Shown here: positions 1 to 10,259 of the stretch, piece after piece | Numbering within the stretch: position 1 is the stretch's first letter | Layout of the letters: every line of letters begins with the position of its first letter | Origin: an uncultured Actinomycetes bacterium | Lineage (GTDB): Bacteria; Actinomycetota; Actinomycetes; Nanopelagicales; Nanopelagicaceae | NCBI GenBank assembly: GCA_903907665.1 | Contig: CAIVOW010000139.1 | Span: 1-12,962 of the forward strand | Length of the DNA: 12,962 bases | Direction: 5' to 3' | The notes under the pieces: model-generated | The model's input: the letters and a program-made list of their open reading frames with translations, nothing else | The model's database searches: none | Told to the model about the DNA's origin: nothing | Made by a program: the position numbers and the translations under genes

Positions 1-1057
1 CTGTTACATCCCACTTCTTACAAATTGCCATAAATCGTTTTAACTTAATTGGTTCAACAATTGCGCACATACGTTCTTGTGACTCACTCATTAAGATTTC
101 TTCAGGTGAGAGTGAAGGATCGCGAAGTGGCACCGTTTCTAATCGGATATCCATTCCACCGCTGCCGGCTGATGCCAGCTCTGATGTTGCACAGGACAAA
201 CCAGCACCGCCAAGATCCTGAATACCAATCACTAAGTCTTCAGCAAATATCTCGAGTGAACATTCAATCAATACTTTTTCGGCAAAGGGATCGCCCACCT
301 GAACGGCAGGGCGCTTGGTAGGTTTCTTAGAGCTTGCGTCGCTAAAAGTTTCGGAAGCCAAAACGGATACGCCGCCAATTCCATCGCCACCTGTTTTAGC
401 ACCAAACAACACAACTAGGTTGCCAGCTCCATGAGCTGTTGCAAGTTTGATATCTGAATGTTTCATCACTCCAACGCAGAGCGCATTAACAAGAGGATTA
501 CCTTGATACGTGTCATCAAAAACTATTTCGCCACCAATGTTTGGAAGGCCAAGACAGTTACCGTAACCACCAATACCAGCGACAATTCCTGGCAAAACGC
601 GCCCTGTATCTGGATTTTCTGGATCACCAAAACGAAGTGGATCCATTACAGCTATCGGGCGTGCACCCATCGTCAGAATGTCGCGAACAATTCCGCCAAC
701 ACCAGTTGCAGCGCCTTGATAAGGCTCGATATAACTTGGGTGATTATGAGATTCAATTTTGAAAGTAACGGCATAGCCCTGACCAACATCAACAACGCCG
801 GCGTTCTCACCGATGCCGACCAGCAGCGCATCTGACTTCACTGCCTTTTCACCAAATTGCTTTAAATGAATTTTGGAGGATTTGTAGCTGCAATGTTCAG
901 ACCACATTACTGAATACATCGCTAATTCAGAAGACGTTGGGCGTCGACCTAAAATCGCTTTAATGCTCGCGTATTCATCATCCTTAAGACCTAGCTCTTT
1001 ATAAGGCTGCGGGGTATCTGGATTTTCTTGGGCATGCTTGACGGTATCGAGTGCCAT
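1..1057 (-). CDS. purL: Phosphoribosylformylglycinamidine synthase subunit PurL, N-terminal part (cut by window edge)
   Basis: PurL is the synthetase subunit that turns FGAR, glutamine-derived ammonia and ATP into FGAM in de novo purine synthesis, working in the cytoplasm with PurQ and PurS. I read 352 codons from an ATG at 1057; the small-type PurL family is usually about 720-770 residues, so roughly half is outside the window. Visible hallmarks are the conserved [10 protein letters not shown] segment (about residues 53-62), [18 protein letters not shown] (about 102-119) with [14 protein letters not shown] just after it, and a later [15 protein letters not shown] region typical of the AIR-synthase-like fold. 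The start is fixed by TAATG coupling: the purQ stop TAA and the purL ATG share one base. It is the last visible gene of the fba-pur operon. The frame is open to the window edge with no sign of damage. Confidence 0.96.
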   Translation of the reverse strand, partial: MALDTVKHAQENPDTPQPYKELGLKDDEYASIKAILGRRPTSSELAMYSVMWSEHCSYKSSKIHLKQFGEKAVKSDALLVGIGENAGVVDVGQGYAVTFKIESHNHPSYIEPYQGAATGVGGIVRDILTMGARPIAVMDPLRFGDPENPDTGRVLPGIVAGIGGYGNCLGLPNIGGEIVFDDTYQGNPLVNALCVGVMKHSDIKLATAHGAGNLVVLFGAKTGGDGIGGVSVLASETFSDASSKKPTKRPAVQVGDPFAEKVLIECSLEIFAEDLVIGIQDLGGAGLSCATSELASAGSGGMDIRLETVPLRDPSLSPEEILMSESQERMCAIVEPIKLKRFMAICKKWDVT

Positions 1058-1728
1058 TAACGCGAGACCATCTCTTTCAAAATTGAAGCAAAGAAGTTAA
1101 GGCCATCTTCACTTGGGCCAGTCAGATTCTCGATAGCTTGCTCTGGGTGCGGCATAACTCCAACTACGTTGCCACGCTTATTAGAAATACCAGCAATCCC
1201 ATTGCGTGATCCATTTGGATTCTTTCCTACATAACGTAGAACAATTCGGCCTTCATCTTCTAGTTCAGCTAACGTTTCATCGCTGCACTGAAATGAACCT
1301 TCACCATTTTTGATTGGGATAACGATCTCTTGCCCCTTTGTATATCCACGAGTCCATGGCGTATTTACATTTTCAACAGCGACGCGTTGATCGGTGCAGA
1401 TAAAGTGCAGATCAGCATTGCGAGTTAGGGCGCCTGGAAGCAAGTGTGATTCGCAAAGGATTTGGAAACCATTACAGATTCCAAGAACGGGAAATCCGTG
1501 CTCAGCAGCGAGAATGATGGATTCCATAATTGGTGAGAATCTGCTGATTGCTCCGCAGCGCAGGTAATCACCATAAGAAAATCCGCCGGGCAAGACAACT
1601 GCCTGCACTTCTTTTAGATCATTTTGGGCATGAAAGAGTGGGACAGCTATTCCACCAGCCAGCTCGATTGCGCGAAGGGCAGAACGATCATCAAGGGAGC
1701 CAGGAAAAGTAACAACTCCGATGCGCAT
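1057..1728 (-). CDS. purQ: Phosphoribosylformylglycinamidine synthase, glutamine amidotransferase subunit PurQ
   Basis: PurQ hydrolyses glutamine and passes ammonia to PurL for FGAM formation. The 223-residue product is the normal length for a stand-alone class I amidotransferase PurQ. Visible motifs are the N-terminal GVVTFPGS strand, [14 protein letters not shown] (47-60), the nucleophile elbow GICNGFQ with Cys85, and the MPHPEQ motif with His194 and Glu196 that completes the catalytic triad. Its ATG shares one base with the purS stop, and its own stop shares one base with the purL start (TAATG at both ends), so translation of purS, purQ and purL is probably coupled. Separate PurS, PurQ and small PurL form the Gram-positive type FGAR amidotransferase complex, rather than the single large PurL of Proteobacteria. 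Confidence 0.97.
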   Translation of the reverse strand: MRIGVVTFPGSLDDRSALRAIELAGGIAVPLFHAQNDLKEVQAVVLPGGFSYGDYLRCGAISRFSPIMESIILAAEHGFPVLGICNGFQILCESHLLPGALTRNADLHFICTDQRVAVENVNTPWTRGYTKGQEIVIPIKNGEGSFQCSDETLAELEDEGRIVLRYVGKNPNGSRNGIAGISNKRGNVVGVMPHPEQAIENLTGPSEDGLNFFASILKEMVSR

Positions 1729-1973
1729 TACTTCGAGGCCTTGACTGTGTAGTTTTCGATAACAGGGTTAGAAAGAAGAGTGTGCGCGGCTTTTTCTACT
1801 TCAGCTAGTTGCGCATCTGTTGGCTCGCCATCAACTTCGATTTCAAAACGCTTGCCTTGCCTAACTGATTTGGCGAATGTAAAACCTAAGCGTGGAAGTG
1901 CTGATGCAACTGCTTGGCCTTGGGGATCTAGAATTTCTGGCTTCAACATAACTTCAACAACAATGATTCCCAT
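1728..1973 (-). CDS. purS: Phosphoribosylformylglycinamidine synthase subunit PurS
   Basis: PurS is the small structural subunit that bridges PurQ and PurL and helps channel ammonia. The product has 81 residues, the usual size, with the family pattern of a first beta strand (VVEVMLKPEILDPQG), the central ALPRLGF and VRQGKRFEIEVDG segments, and a C-terminal VIENYTV strand. A shorter start at the internal Met9 is possible, but the ATG at 1973 overlaps the purC stop as TAATG and keeps the first strand intact, so I prefer it. It sits between purC and purQ with 1-base overlaps on both sides. Confidence 0.95.
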   Translation of the reverse strand: MGIIVVEVMLKPEILDPQGQAVASALPRLGFTFAKSVRQGKRFEIEVDGEPTDAQLAEVEKAAHTLLSNPVIENYTVKASK

Positions 1974-2818
1974 TAGATGTTCTCCCCAGTCAGTAGCATG
2001 TAAGCAGTCGTATAACGTTCTTGCGTCTTTGCAATAATTTCATCTGGAAGAGCTGGCGGAGTTGAATTTCTGTCCCAATCACTTGAAAGCAACCAATCAC
2101 GAAGATATTGCTTATCAAAAGATGGTTGTGACCCACCTGGTTTCCATTCATCAGCAGACCAAAAGCGGGAAGAATCTGGCGTTAAGGCTTCATCGCCTAG
2201 GCAGATATTACCGCTTTCATCTCGTCCAAATTCAAATTTCGTATCAGCCAAAATGATTCCGCGAGTTGCGGCGTAGTCATGAGCCTTGGAATAAAGGGCC
2301 AACGTAAGGTCGCGAAGTTTTTCTGCGTCCGATAGCCCCACTATCTGGGCCGCGCGCTGGAAATCGATATTTTCATCATGATCACCGATGTCGGCTTTTG
2401 TTGCTGGTGTAAAAATCGGCTCGGGTAACTTTGATCCATCACTTAACCCTGCCGGAAGTTGTATCCCGCAAACTGTTTGGCTCTTTTGATATTCAACCCA
2501 GCCACTGCCAGTTAAATATCCACGAGCCACGCACTCAATTGGAAACATCGTTAGCGACTTTGCTACGACCGCTCGGCCTTCAACTTCTGTTGGAACGCTA
2601 GTCGAAATAATATGGTTCGGAACTATGTCTTTTAAATATTCAAACCAGAAGAGTGAGAGCTGAGTTAACAGCTTTCCCTTACCAGGTATTTGTGTAGGTA
2701 GCACATAATCAAAAGCGCTGATGCGATCGGATGCAACGAGTAGAAGTTCGCCCTTGTCGTTTGTGTAAAGGTCGCGAACCTTGCCGGAACGAACGTGCTT
2801 CCAGCCTTGCATGGTCAT
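1973..2818 (-). CDS. purC: Phosphoribosylaminoimidazole-succinocarboxamide (SAICAR) synthase
   Basis: PurC joins CAIR and aspartate using ATP to give SAICAR. The 281-residue product starts with the family hallmark [11 protein letters not shown] (8-18), followed by [21 protein letters not shown] (28-48, glycine-rich nucleotide region), [13 protein letters not shown] (95-107), and DTKFEFG with [14 protein letters not shown] (192-198 and 207-220), the C-terminal metal/substrate region. The first ATG at 2818 makes an ATGA overlap with the purB stop; a second Met two codons later (2812) is an equally plausible start and only removes MT. The length fits the longer actinobacterial/yeast-like PurC rather than the roughly 240-residue enteric type. 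The next step in the pathway, fumarate release, is by PurB, encoded directly upstream. Confidence 0.96.
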   Translation of the reverse strand: MTMQGWKHVRSGKVRDLYTNDKGELLLVASDRISAFDYVLPTQIPGKGKLLTQLSLFWFEYLKDIVPNHIISTSVPTEVEGRAVVAKSLTMFPIECVARGYLTGSGWVEYQKSQTVCGIQLPAGLSDGSKLPEPIFTPATKADIGDHDENIDFQRAAQIVGLSDAEKLRDLTLALYSKAHDYAATRGIILADTKFEFGRDESGNICLGDEALTPDSSRFWSADEWKPGGSQPSFDKQYLRDWLLSSDWDRNSTPPALPDEIIAKTQERYTTAYMLLTGENI

Positions 2819-4218
2819 CGAATAGAGCCGGGACGGTACTGCGCTGCCGCAGCTCGAGCTTTTGTGATCGCATCGATGCGAGCAACAATTCGCTCCACTT
2901 GTGCATGTGCATCTCCGGTGAACTCCAAAGGCTTGGAGATGAGAGCAACTAAATCTTCTTTACTGAGCGGAATGCGAGCATCAGTTCCGATTGCTTCGAG
3001 CATTCCATTTGGCTGGCCTTTGCGGATACCAAGAGCTGCAGCAACTGCGTGTTCCTTGATAACTTCGTGCGCTTCTTCTCGCCCAACGCCTGCTTTTACG
3101 CTAGCCATCAAAATTTTCGTTGTTGCAAGGAAAGGCAGATAACGAGTGAGTTCTGCTGCGATTACATCAGGAAATGCGCCAAATTCGCCAAGCACAGTCA
3201 AAAATGTTTCAATCAAACCATCGATTGCATAGAAAGCATCTGGAAGAGCAACACGGCGCACTACTGAGCATGAAACATCGCCTTCATTCCATTGATCACC
3301 AGATATTTCACCAATCATTGATGCATATCCACGAAGCACAACAGCTAAGCCATTAACGCGCTCACATGAGCGAGTATTCATTTTGTGCGGCATAGCCGAG
3401 GATCCAACTTGGCCTTCTTTAAATCCTTCTGTTACTAGTTCGGCTCCTGCCATCAATCGAATAGAAGTGGCAAGTGATGAAGGTGCTGCTGCAATTTGAA
3501 CGAGCGAAGTTACGACATCGAAATCAAAAGAACGTGGATATACCTGACCGGTTGAGTCTAAGACTCGATTAAAGCCAAGGTGAGATGCAACTAGTTGCTC
3601 TAGCTGGGCATGTGAAGCCGAAGAGCCAAGTAAGTCAACAGAATCTTGAGATGTTCCAACTGGGCCTTTAATACCGCGAATGGGATAGCGCTCAATCAGA
3701 TTTTCTAAACGTTCGTATGCAAAGAGCAGCTCTTCAGCGCACGTTGCAAATCGCTTTCCTAGTGTTGTGACTTGTGCGGGAACATTGTGAGAACGACCTG
3801 CAATAGGTTGATCAATATATTGAGTAGCGCGTTCACCTAGCACTGAAAGTACCGCGACGACGCGATCTCGAATTAATACCATTCCAGCGCGAACTTGCAT
3901 CGCCTCAATATTTTCTGTCAGATCTCTACTTGTCATTCCAGCATGAATAGCTTCATGTCCAGCAAGTGCGTTAAATTCTTCAATGCGCGCTTTTACATCA
4001 TGTCTCGTCTTTTTTTCACGAGCATCGATGGCTGCTAAATCAACGTTATTAATTACTTTTTCATAATCGGCAATAACTGAATCTGGAATTGCATGTCCTA
4101 GTTTGGATTGCGCGCGCATAACTGCAACCCATAGCTGGCGCTCACTCACTATTTTTGCTGTTGGGGACCAGATATCGCGCATCTGCGCCGATGCATAACG
4201 GTCAGCGAGGAGGCTCAT
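2815..4218 (-). CDS. purB: Adenylosuccinate lyase
   Basis: PurB releases fumarate twice in purine synthesis: from SAICAR to give AICAR, and from adenylosuccinate to give AMP. The 467-residue product carries the fumarase/lyase superfamily signature [10 protein letters not shown] at 272-281, whose flexible loop holds the catalytic Ser. A conserved [18 protein letters not shown] segment (141-158) contains the His of the active site, and [12 protein letters not shown] (92-103) corresponds to the TSxD region. The GRSHNVxAQ variant resembles actinobacterial PurB. The start at 4218 follows purD after 29 bases, the widest gap in the operon, with a weak GAGAG about 9 bases upstream. The 3' end overlaps purC by ATGA. 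In the gap, a ten-codon frame runs exactly from the purD stop to the purB start (see separate entry). Confidence 0.96.
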   Translation of the reverse strand: MSLLADRYASAQMRDIWSPTAKIVSERQLWVAVMRAQSKLGHAIPDSVIADYEKVINNVDLAAIDAREKKTRHDVKARIEEFNALAGHEAIHAGMTSRDLTENIEAMQVRAGMVLIRDRVVAVLSVLGERATQYIDQPIAGRSHNVPAQVTTLGKRFATCAEELLFAYERLENLIERYPIRGIKGPVGTSQDSVDLLGSSASHAQLEQLVASHLGFNRVLDSTGQVYPRSFDFDVVTSLVQIAAAPSSLATSIRLMAGAELVTEGFKEGQVGSSAMPHKMNTRSCERVNGLAVVLRGYASMIGEISGDQWNEGDVSCSVVRRVALPDAFYAIDGLIETFLTVLGEFGAFPDVIAAELTRYLPFLATTKILMASVKAGVGREEAHEVIKEHAVAAALGIRKGQPNGMLEAIGTDARIPLSKEDLVALISKPLEFTGDAHAQVERIVARIDAITKARAAAAQYRPGSIR

Positions 4219-4247
4219 GGATGAATTCTCTCGTATCCAGATTGCAT
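4215..4247 (-). other. Possible ten-codon relay frame between purD and purB
   Basis: Immediately after the purD stop TAA an ATG opens a ten-codon frame ([10 protein letters not shown]) whose TGA overlaps the purB ATG as ATGA. It fills the 29-base gap exactly. Such an arrangement could keep ribosomes moving from purD to purB. It has no Shine-Dalgarno of its own apart from whatever lies in the purD tail, and a frame of this length arises easily by chance, so this is a structural observation, not a claimed peptide. Confidence 0.2.
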
Positions 4248-6775
<2,528 letters not shown>

Positions 6776-6778
6776 TTA

Positions 6779-7813
6779 TTACTTCTTCATGGACGTGCCA
6801 CTAGAGCGAAGATCTGAACAAGCTTCGATGATTCGATTTGCAAGACCAGCTTCACCAGCTTTACCCCACGCACGTGGGTCATATAACTTCTTGCTTCCAA
6901 CCTCACCGTCGACCTTCAAGACTCCGTCGTAATTCTTCATCATGTGATCTGCGATTGGGCGAGTAAATGCATATTGAGTATCGGTATCAATATTCATCTT
7001 AATTACGCCGTAATCAAGTGCTTCACGAATTTCTGAGAGAAGGGATCCAGAACCACCATGGAAAACGAGATCCATAGGCTTGCTGCCTGCGGCATATCCA
7101 AACTTCTTCTCAACTGCAGTTTGTAGGGTATTTAGAATCTTAGGTTGCAAGACCACGTTGCCTGGCTTGTAAACACCGTGGACGTTTCCAAATGTCGCAG
7201 CGACCATGTAGCGACCGCGCTCACCTTTACCTAGAGTTTCAACGGTAAGGATTGCATCTTCTTCAGTTGAATAAAGCTTTGCGTCATGTTTGGCTTCGAT
7301 TCCATCTTCTTCTCCGCCAACAACGCCAATTTCAATTTCAAGAATTGTGTGAGCCGCAACTGATTTAACAATGAGTTCATCAGCAATCTTCATATTTTCA
7401 GCCATTGAAACGGCTGATCCATCCCACATGTGTGAGTTAAACAATGGGCCTTTTCCACTCTTGATGCGTTCTGCACCTAATTCAAGGAGCGGACGCATAA
7501 AGCCATCAAGCTTTTCTGCTGGGCAATGATCTGTATGGAGTGCGATATTGACGTTGTAATTCTTTGCGATGACGTGTGCATACTCAGCGAGCGCAACTGC
7601 GCCATCGACCATATTCTTAACGGTTGAACCTGAAAGGTATTCCGCACCGCCCCAAGAGATTTGAATGATGCCATCTGATTGCGCTTCTGCGAATCCGCGA
7701 ATTGCACCGATCAGCGTTTGTGAAGAGGAAACGTTAACCGCTGGATATGCAAAAGCTCCGGCTTTTGCGCGATCGAGCATCTCTGCATAAATTTCAGGGG
7801 TTGCAATGGCCAT
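6779..7813 (-). CDS. fba: Class II fructose-bisphosphate aldolase
   Basis: This enzyme splits fructose 1,6-bisphosphate to dihydroxyacetone phosphate and glyceraldehyde 3-phosphate, or runs in reverse in gluconeogenesis, using a zinc ion. The 344-residue product has the class II signatures: HTDHCPAEKLDG (93-104) with catalytic Asp95 and zinc-ligand His96, NSHMWDGSA (126-134), EIEIGVVGGEEDG (159-171), ATFGNVHGVYKPG (207-219) with a zinc His212, FHGGSGS (251-257) with His252, and NIDTDTQYAFTRP (274-286) for substrate phosphate binding. The ATG at 7813 follows a clear GGGAG site by 6 bases. It is the first full-size gene of the minus-strand operon and follows a 466-base region with strong RNA structure, so regulation of the whole operon probably starts there. 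Confidence 0.97.
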   Translation of the reverse strand: MAIATPEIYAEMLDRAKAGAFAYPAVNVSSSQTLIGAIRGFAEAQSDGIIQISWGGAEYLSGSTVKNMVDGAVALAEYAHVIAKNYNVNIALHTDHCPAEKLDGFMRPLLELGAERIKSGKGPLFNSHMWDGSAVSMAENMKIADELIVKSVAAHTILEIEIGVVGGEEDGIEAKHDAKLYSTEEDAILTVETLGKGERGRYMVAATFGNVHGVYKPGNVVLQPKILNTLQTAVEKKFGYAAGSKPMDLVFHGGSGSLLSEIREALDYGVIKMNIDTDTQYAFTRPIADHMMKNYDGVLKVDGEVGSKKLYDPRAWGKAGEAGLANRIIEACSDLRSSGTSMKK

Positions 7814-7819
7814 TTAAAT

Positions 7820-7824
7820 CTCCC
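7820..7824 (-). promoter_or_regulatory. Ribosome binding site of fba
   Basis: GGGAG on the minus strand lies 6 bases before the fba ATG. It comes about 10 bases after the last strong helix strand of the structured leader (7834-7840), so folding of that segment could affect access to it. That regulatory reading is inference. Confidence 0.75.
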
Positions 7825-7833
7825 AAATATGTT

Positions 7834-8105
7834 GAGCCGGTACTAGATAACTAGTTGCCAACTGGAACGTGAGTAAAACGTCACCAGTCTCAACACTGGG
7901 CGGTGAGCCTTACGGCTAATCCCACCACATTTCGGGGTGGATTGGAAAACCGGCGCTCCTAGTGAGAGCACCTAAGCGGGCGGTTTAAAGCCCGAATCGA
8001 GCGGCAAGGGCTGAAAGCCCTATGAGCCCGAGGTTTGAGTGGAAGAGGAACCTTGCTGTTCGACCAGCAAACTTTACCAAGGTACTAACTATATGAACCC
8101 GGCTC
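7834..8105 (-). ncRNA. Probable structured RNA (leader or free-standing ncRNA) between fba and acs; family not recognised
   Basis: The segment is packed with inverted repeats and its ends can pair: 8099-8105 and 7834-7840 are perfect 7-base complements. Inside I find 8053-8058/8065-8070 (6 bp), 8007-8012/8016-8021 (6 bp, 3-base loop), 7922-7926/7936-7940 (5 bp, extended by AAT/ATT past a bulge), 7906-7909/7914-7917 (4 bp), 7881-7888 with 7895-7897/7902-7906 (8 bp with a bulge) and 7842-7846/7851-7855 (5 bp). The 7906-7917 hairpin has a GUAA (GNRA) loop when read on the minus strand, which favours that strand. I cannot assign it to a known riboswitch: TPP, cobalamin, SAM, glycine, ydaO and T-box signatures, and RNase P, tmRNA and SRP core motifs, are not visible. 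It could be a cis leader for the fba-pur operon or a separate 6S-like RNA near acs. I see no intrinsic terminator after it. Confidence 0.5.
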
Positions 8106-8137
8106 CCTGCCTCGGCTAAACGTAACCATCCAAGCAT
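7985..8137 (-). CDS. Possible 50-residue basic, hydrophobic small protein or leader peptide
   Basis: An ATG at 8137 opens a 50-codon frame preceded by AAAGGAGA with GGAG 6 bases from the ATG, the best Shine-Dalgarno site in the window. The predicted peptide (MLGWLRLAEAGSR... ending ALAARFGL) is basic and rich in Leu, Ala, Gly and Phe; I do not recognise a family. Against a real protein: the codons include two ATA, one AGG, one CGG and four GGG, which look unlike the flanking genes, and the frame runs through perfect RNA hairpins. It could be a leader peptide whose translation controls folding of the downstream structure, a short membrane-active protein, or a chance frame within a structured RNA. 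A longer version from 8182 would ignore the strong ribosome site. Confidence 0.35.
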   Translation of the reverse strand: MLGWLRLAEAGSRVHIVSTLVKFAGRTARFLFHSNLGLIGLSALAARFGL

Positions 8138-8141
8138 CGTA

Positions 8142-8150
8142 ATCTCCTTT
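8142..8150 (-). promoter_or_regulatory. Strong Shine-Dalgarno site in front of the 50-codon frame
   Basis: The minus strand reads AAAGGAGAT here, near-perfect complementarity to the 16S anti-SD, with the GGAG core 6 bases before the ATG at 8137. Few starts in this window have so good a site, so it is the main argument that the small frame is translated. In a pure ncRNA it would have no obvious purpose. Confidence 0.5.
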
Positions 8151-8266
8151 CTGTATTGGTGTCTCTGTTGGTGCGATCTCACTCTTTACGAGATGTGGCA
8201 GAAAGTACGCAAAAAAATCATTCTAAATATTTTCAGAAATCCCTAGTGGGGATAAGTCGAGGTGTG
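8151..8266. promoter_or_regulatory. A/T-rich divergent promoter region between the fba leader and acs
   Basis: This stretch has no gene. It holds a small inverted repeat (ATCTC...GAGAT around 8178-8196), an A7 run at 8211-8217 and an A/T-rich block at 8220-8240. On the minus strand TAGAAT (8220-8225) could serve as a -10 box for the fba leader, with a start near 8213, but I see no convincing -35 box. I looked for a TGTGA-N6-TCACA Crp site and found none. Confidence 0.3.
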
Positions 8267-8272
8267 TAACCT
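8267..8272 (+). promoter_or_regulatory. Candidate -10 box for leaderless acs transcript
   Basis: TAACCT fits the TANNNT form of actinobacterial -10 boxes and lies 7 bases before the acs GTG, so transcription would begin at or next to the start codon. There is no good Shine-Dalgarno at the right distance (GAGG at about 8259-8262 is too far), which supports a leaderless message. The same spacing is seen in front of crp. Confidence 0.4.
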
Positions 8273-8279
8273 GCCTTGA

Positions 8280-10259
8280 GTGAGTACAGATAACAAACAA
8301 GAGTCGATTGATAATCTCGGCAGCGAAAACCGCTTCTTCCCGCCATCCCCCGAGTTTGCTGCTCAGGCAAATGCTAAGCCAGGTATTTATGAGGCCGCCG
8401 AAAAAGATCGCTTAGGTTTCTGGGCCGAACAAGCAAACGCGCTTACATGGACTCAAAAGTGGAGTGATGTTCTTGAATGGAAAGTTCCATACGCAAAATG
8501 GTTTATTGGCGGAAAACTTAACGCCTCGTACAACGCGCTAGACCGCCATGTGCTGGAAGGTCGCGGAGATCGTGTTGCTTTTTATTTCGAAGGAGAGCCT
8601 GGCGATACTCGAACAATTACATATGCCCAGATGCTACAAAGTGTTAAGAAAGCAACTAATGCACTTCTTGAACTTGGCATAAAAGCTGGGGACCGCGTTG
8701 CAATTTATATGCCAATGATCCCTGAAGCTGCAATCGCGATGTTGGCATGTGCTCGTATTGGCGCCGCCCACTCAGTTGTTTTTGGTGGCTTCTCTGCCGA
8801 CTCACTACTAGCTCGTATTCAAGATGCAGATGCAACTCTTGTCATAACTGCAGATGGTGGATACCGCAAAGGTGCACCATTTGCACTGAAGCCTGCAGTC
8901 GATGAAGCGCTTAAAGGGCAGACCAACGTTAAAAATGTTCTTGTTGTGCGTCGCACTGGCCAAGAGACAGCATTTGATAATTCTCGCGATATTTGGTGGC
9001 ACGAGATTGTCGATCGCCAAAGTGATGAGCACGTTGCAGAGAGCTTTGATTCAGAGCAGATTCTTTTTATTCTTTACACATCTGGAACAACCGCAAAACC
9101 AAAAGGAATTTTCCACACAACAGGTGGCTACTTGACCCAGGTTGCCTACACACATAAGGCAGTCTTTGATTTGAAAGCTGAAACTGATGTCTATTGGTGT
9201 ACTGCTGACGTTGGTTGGGTGACCGGCCATTCTTATGTCGTTTATGGCCCAATGATTAATGGCGCAACACAAGTAATGTATGAAGGAACTCCGGATACAC
9301 CTACCAAGGGTCGCCTCTTTGAAATCATCGAAAAATATAAAGTTTCGATTCTTTATACAGCTCCAACACTCATTCGAACATGGATGAAGTGGGGCGATGA
9401 ATATCCAAATGCTTCAGATCTATCTTCACTTCGCTTATTAGGTTCAGTCGGTGAACCAATCAATCCAGAAGCGTGGATGTGGTATCGCGATGTCATTGGT
9501 AAGGGACGTTGTCCGATAGTTGACACGTGGTGGCAAACTGAAACTGGCGCAATCATGATTTCTCCGCTTCCTGGAATTACATCTTGTAAGCCAGGTAGCG
9601 CGATGGCAGCAATTCCAGGCATCGTTGCAAAACTTTATGACGATGCAGGTAATGAACTTGGTGATGGACATGGTGGATATTTAGTTCTTACCGAGCCTTG
9701 GCCTTCGATGCTGCGCGGTGTGTGGGGCGAAGAGGAGCGATACAAGGAAACTTACTGGTCTCGTTTCTCACCTAGATATTTTGCTGGTGATGGCGCCAAA
9801 CTTGATAATGATGGCGCTATCTGGCTACTTGGCCGCGTAGATGATGTGATGAATGTTTCTGGTCACCGCATCTCAACGACAGAAGTTGAATCCGCACTTG
9901 TTTCACATGAAGCAGTTGCAGAAGCAGCGGTTGTTGGCGCAAATGATGAAATGACGGGGCAAGGGATTGTTGCATTCGTTATTTTGCGCGGAGGCGTTGA
10001 ATACGCTGATCAACTAAGTGGTGATGAGCTTACTAAGGCGCTCAAGGCGCATGTCTCAAAGGAAATTGGCGCAATCGCAAGACCGCGACAAATTATGGTT
10101 GTGAACGAACTTCCAAAGACGCGTAGCGGAAAGATTATGCGTCGCTTACTTCGCGACGTTGCTGAAAATCGCGCAGTTGGAGATTCCACAACTCTTGCTG
10201 ATCCAAATGTTATGAAACTTATTTCAGAGGGTCTTTCAACGGCAAAATCTGAAGATTAA
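8280..10259 (+). CDS. acs: Acetyl-CoA synthetase (AMP-forming)
   Basis: Acs activates acetate with ATP to acetyl-AMP and then to acetyl-CoA, letting the cell use acetate. The 659-residue product matches the family length. It carries the adenylate-forming P-loop YTSGTTAKPKG (about 266-276), the WWQTETG motif (417-423), AGDGAKLDNDGAIWLLGRVDD including the hinge region, SGHRIS, and the C-terminal PKTRSGKIMRR segment with Lys618, the lysine acetylated by Pat-type enzymes in known Acs proteins. The start is GTG at 8280, giving MSTDNKQE and then the usual N-terminal extension; the upstream -10 box suggests leaderless transcription. It converges with the thioredoxin gene, and both stop codons lie in a shared TTAA. 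In mycobacteria and enterics acs is Crp-controlled, and crp is three genes away here, but I see no Crp box. Confidence 0.97.
   Translation: MSTDNKQESIDNLGSENRFFPPSPEFAAQANAKPGIYEAAEKDRLGFWAEQANALTWTQKWSDVLEWKVPYAKWFIGGKLNASYNALDRHVLEGRGDRVAFYFEGEPGDTRTITYAQMLQSVKKATNALLELGIKAGDRVAIYMPMIPEAAIAMLACARIGAAHSVVFGGFSADSLLARIQDADATLVITADGGYRKGAPFALKPAVDEALKGQTNVKNVLVVRRTGQETAFDNSRDIWWHEIVDRQSDEHVAESFDSEQILFILYTSGTTAKPKGIFHTTGGYLTQVAYTHKAVFDLKAETDVYWCTADVGWVTGHSYVVYGPMINGATQVMYEGTPDTPTKGRLFEIIEKYKVSILYTAPTLIRTWMKWGDEYPNASDLSSLRLLGSVGEPINPEAWMWYRDVIGKGRCPIVDTWWQTETGAIMISPLPGITSCKPGSAMAAIPGIVAKLYDDAGNELGDGHGGYLVLTEPWPSMLRGVWGEEERYKETYWSRFSPRYFAGDGAKLDNDGAIWLLGRVDDVMNVSGHRISTTEVESALVSHEAVAEAAVVGANDEMTGQGIVAFVILRGGVEYADQLSGDELTKALKAHVSKEIGAIARPRQIMVVNELPKTRSGKIMRRLLRDVAENRAVGDSTTLADPNVMKLISEGLSTAKSED

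Noticed and set aside
49..835. Plus-strand open frames at the left end
   Set aside because: They lie antisense to purL, whose translated product has clear conserved motifs over the whole stretch; the plus-strand frames show no recognisable protein features or ribosome sites.
8007..8021. Stand-alone terminator hairpin inside the fba leader
   Set aside because: The 6-bp hairpin with a 3-base loop is perfect but is followed on either strand by mixed sequence without a T-run, so it is better explained as part of the larger structure.
8086..8116. RNase P RNA 3' end on the plus strand
   Set aside because: GAACCCGGCT resembles the conserved 3' segment of RNase P RNA, but the GAGGAAAGTCC core, ACAGAAA and the other conserved regions are missing.
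7985..8182. Longer 65-codon version of the small frame, starting at 8182
   Set aside because: Its ATG has no ribosome site, whereas the internal ATG at 8137 has a near-perfect one.
8151..8280. A Crp binding site in front of acs
   Set aside because: GTGCGATCTCAC near 8171 has GTG and CAC arms, but they are 6 bases apart instead of 8 as in TGTGA-N6-TCACA, and no other pair of arms fits.
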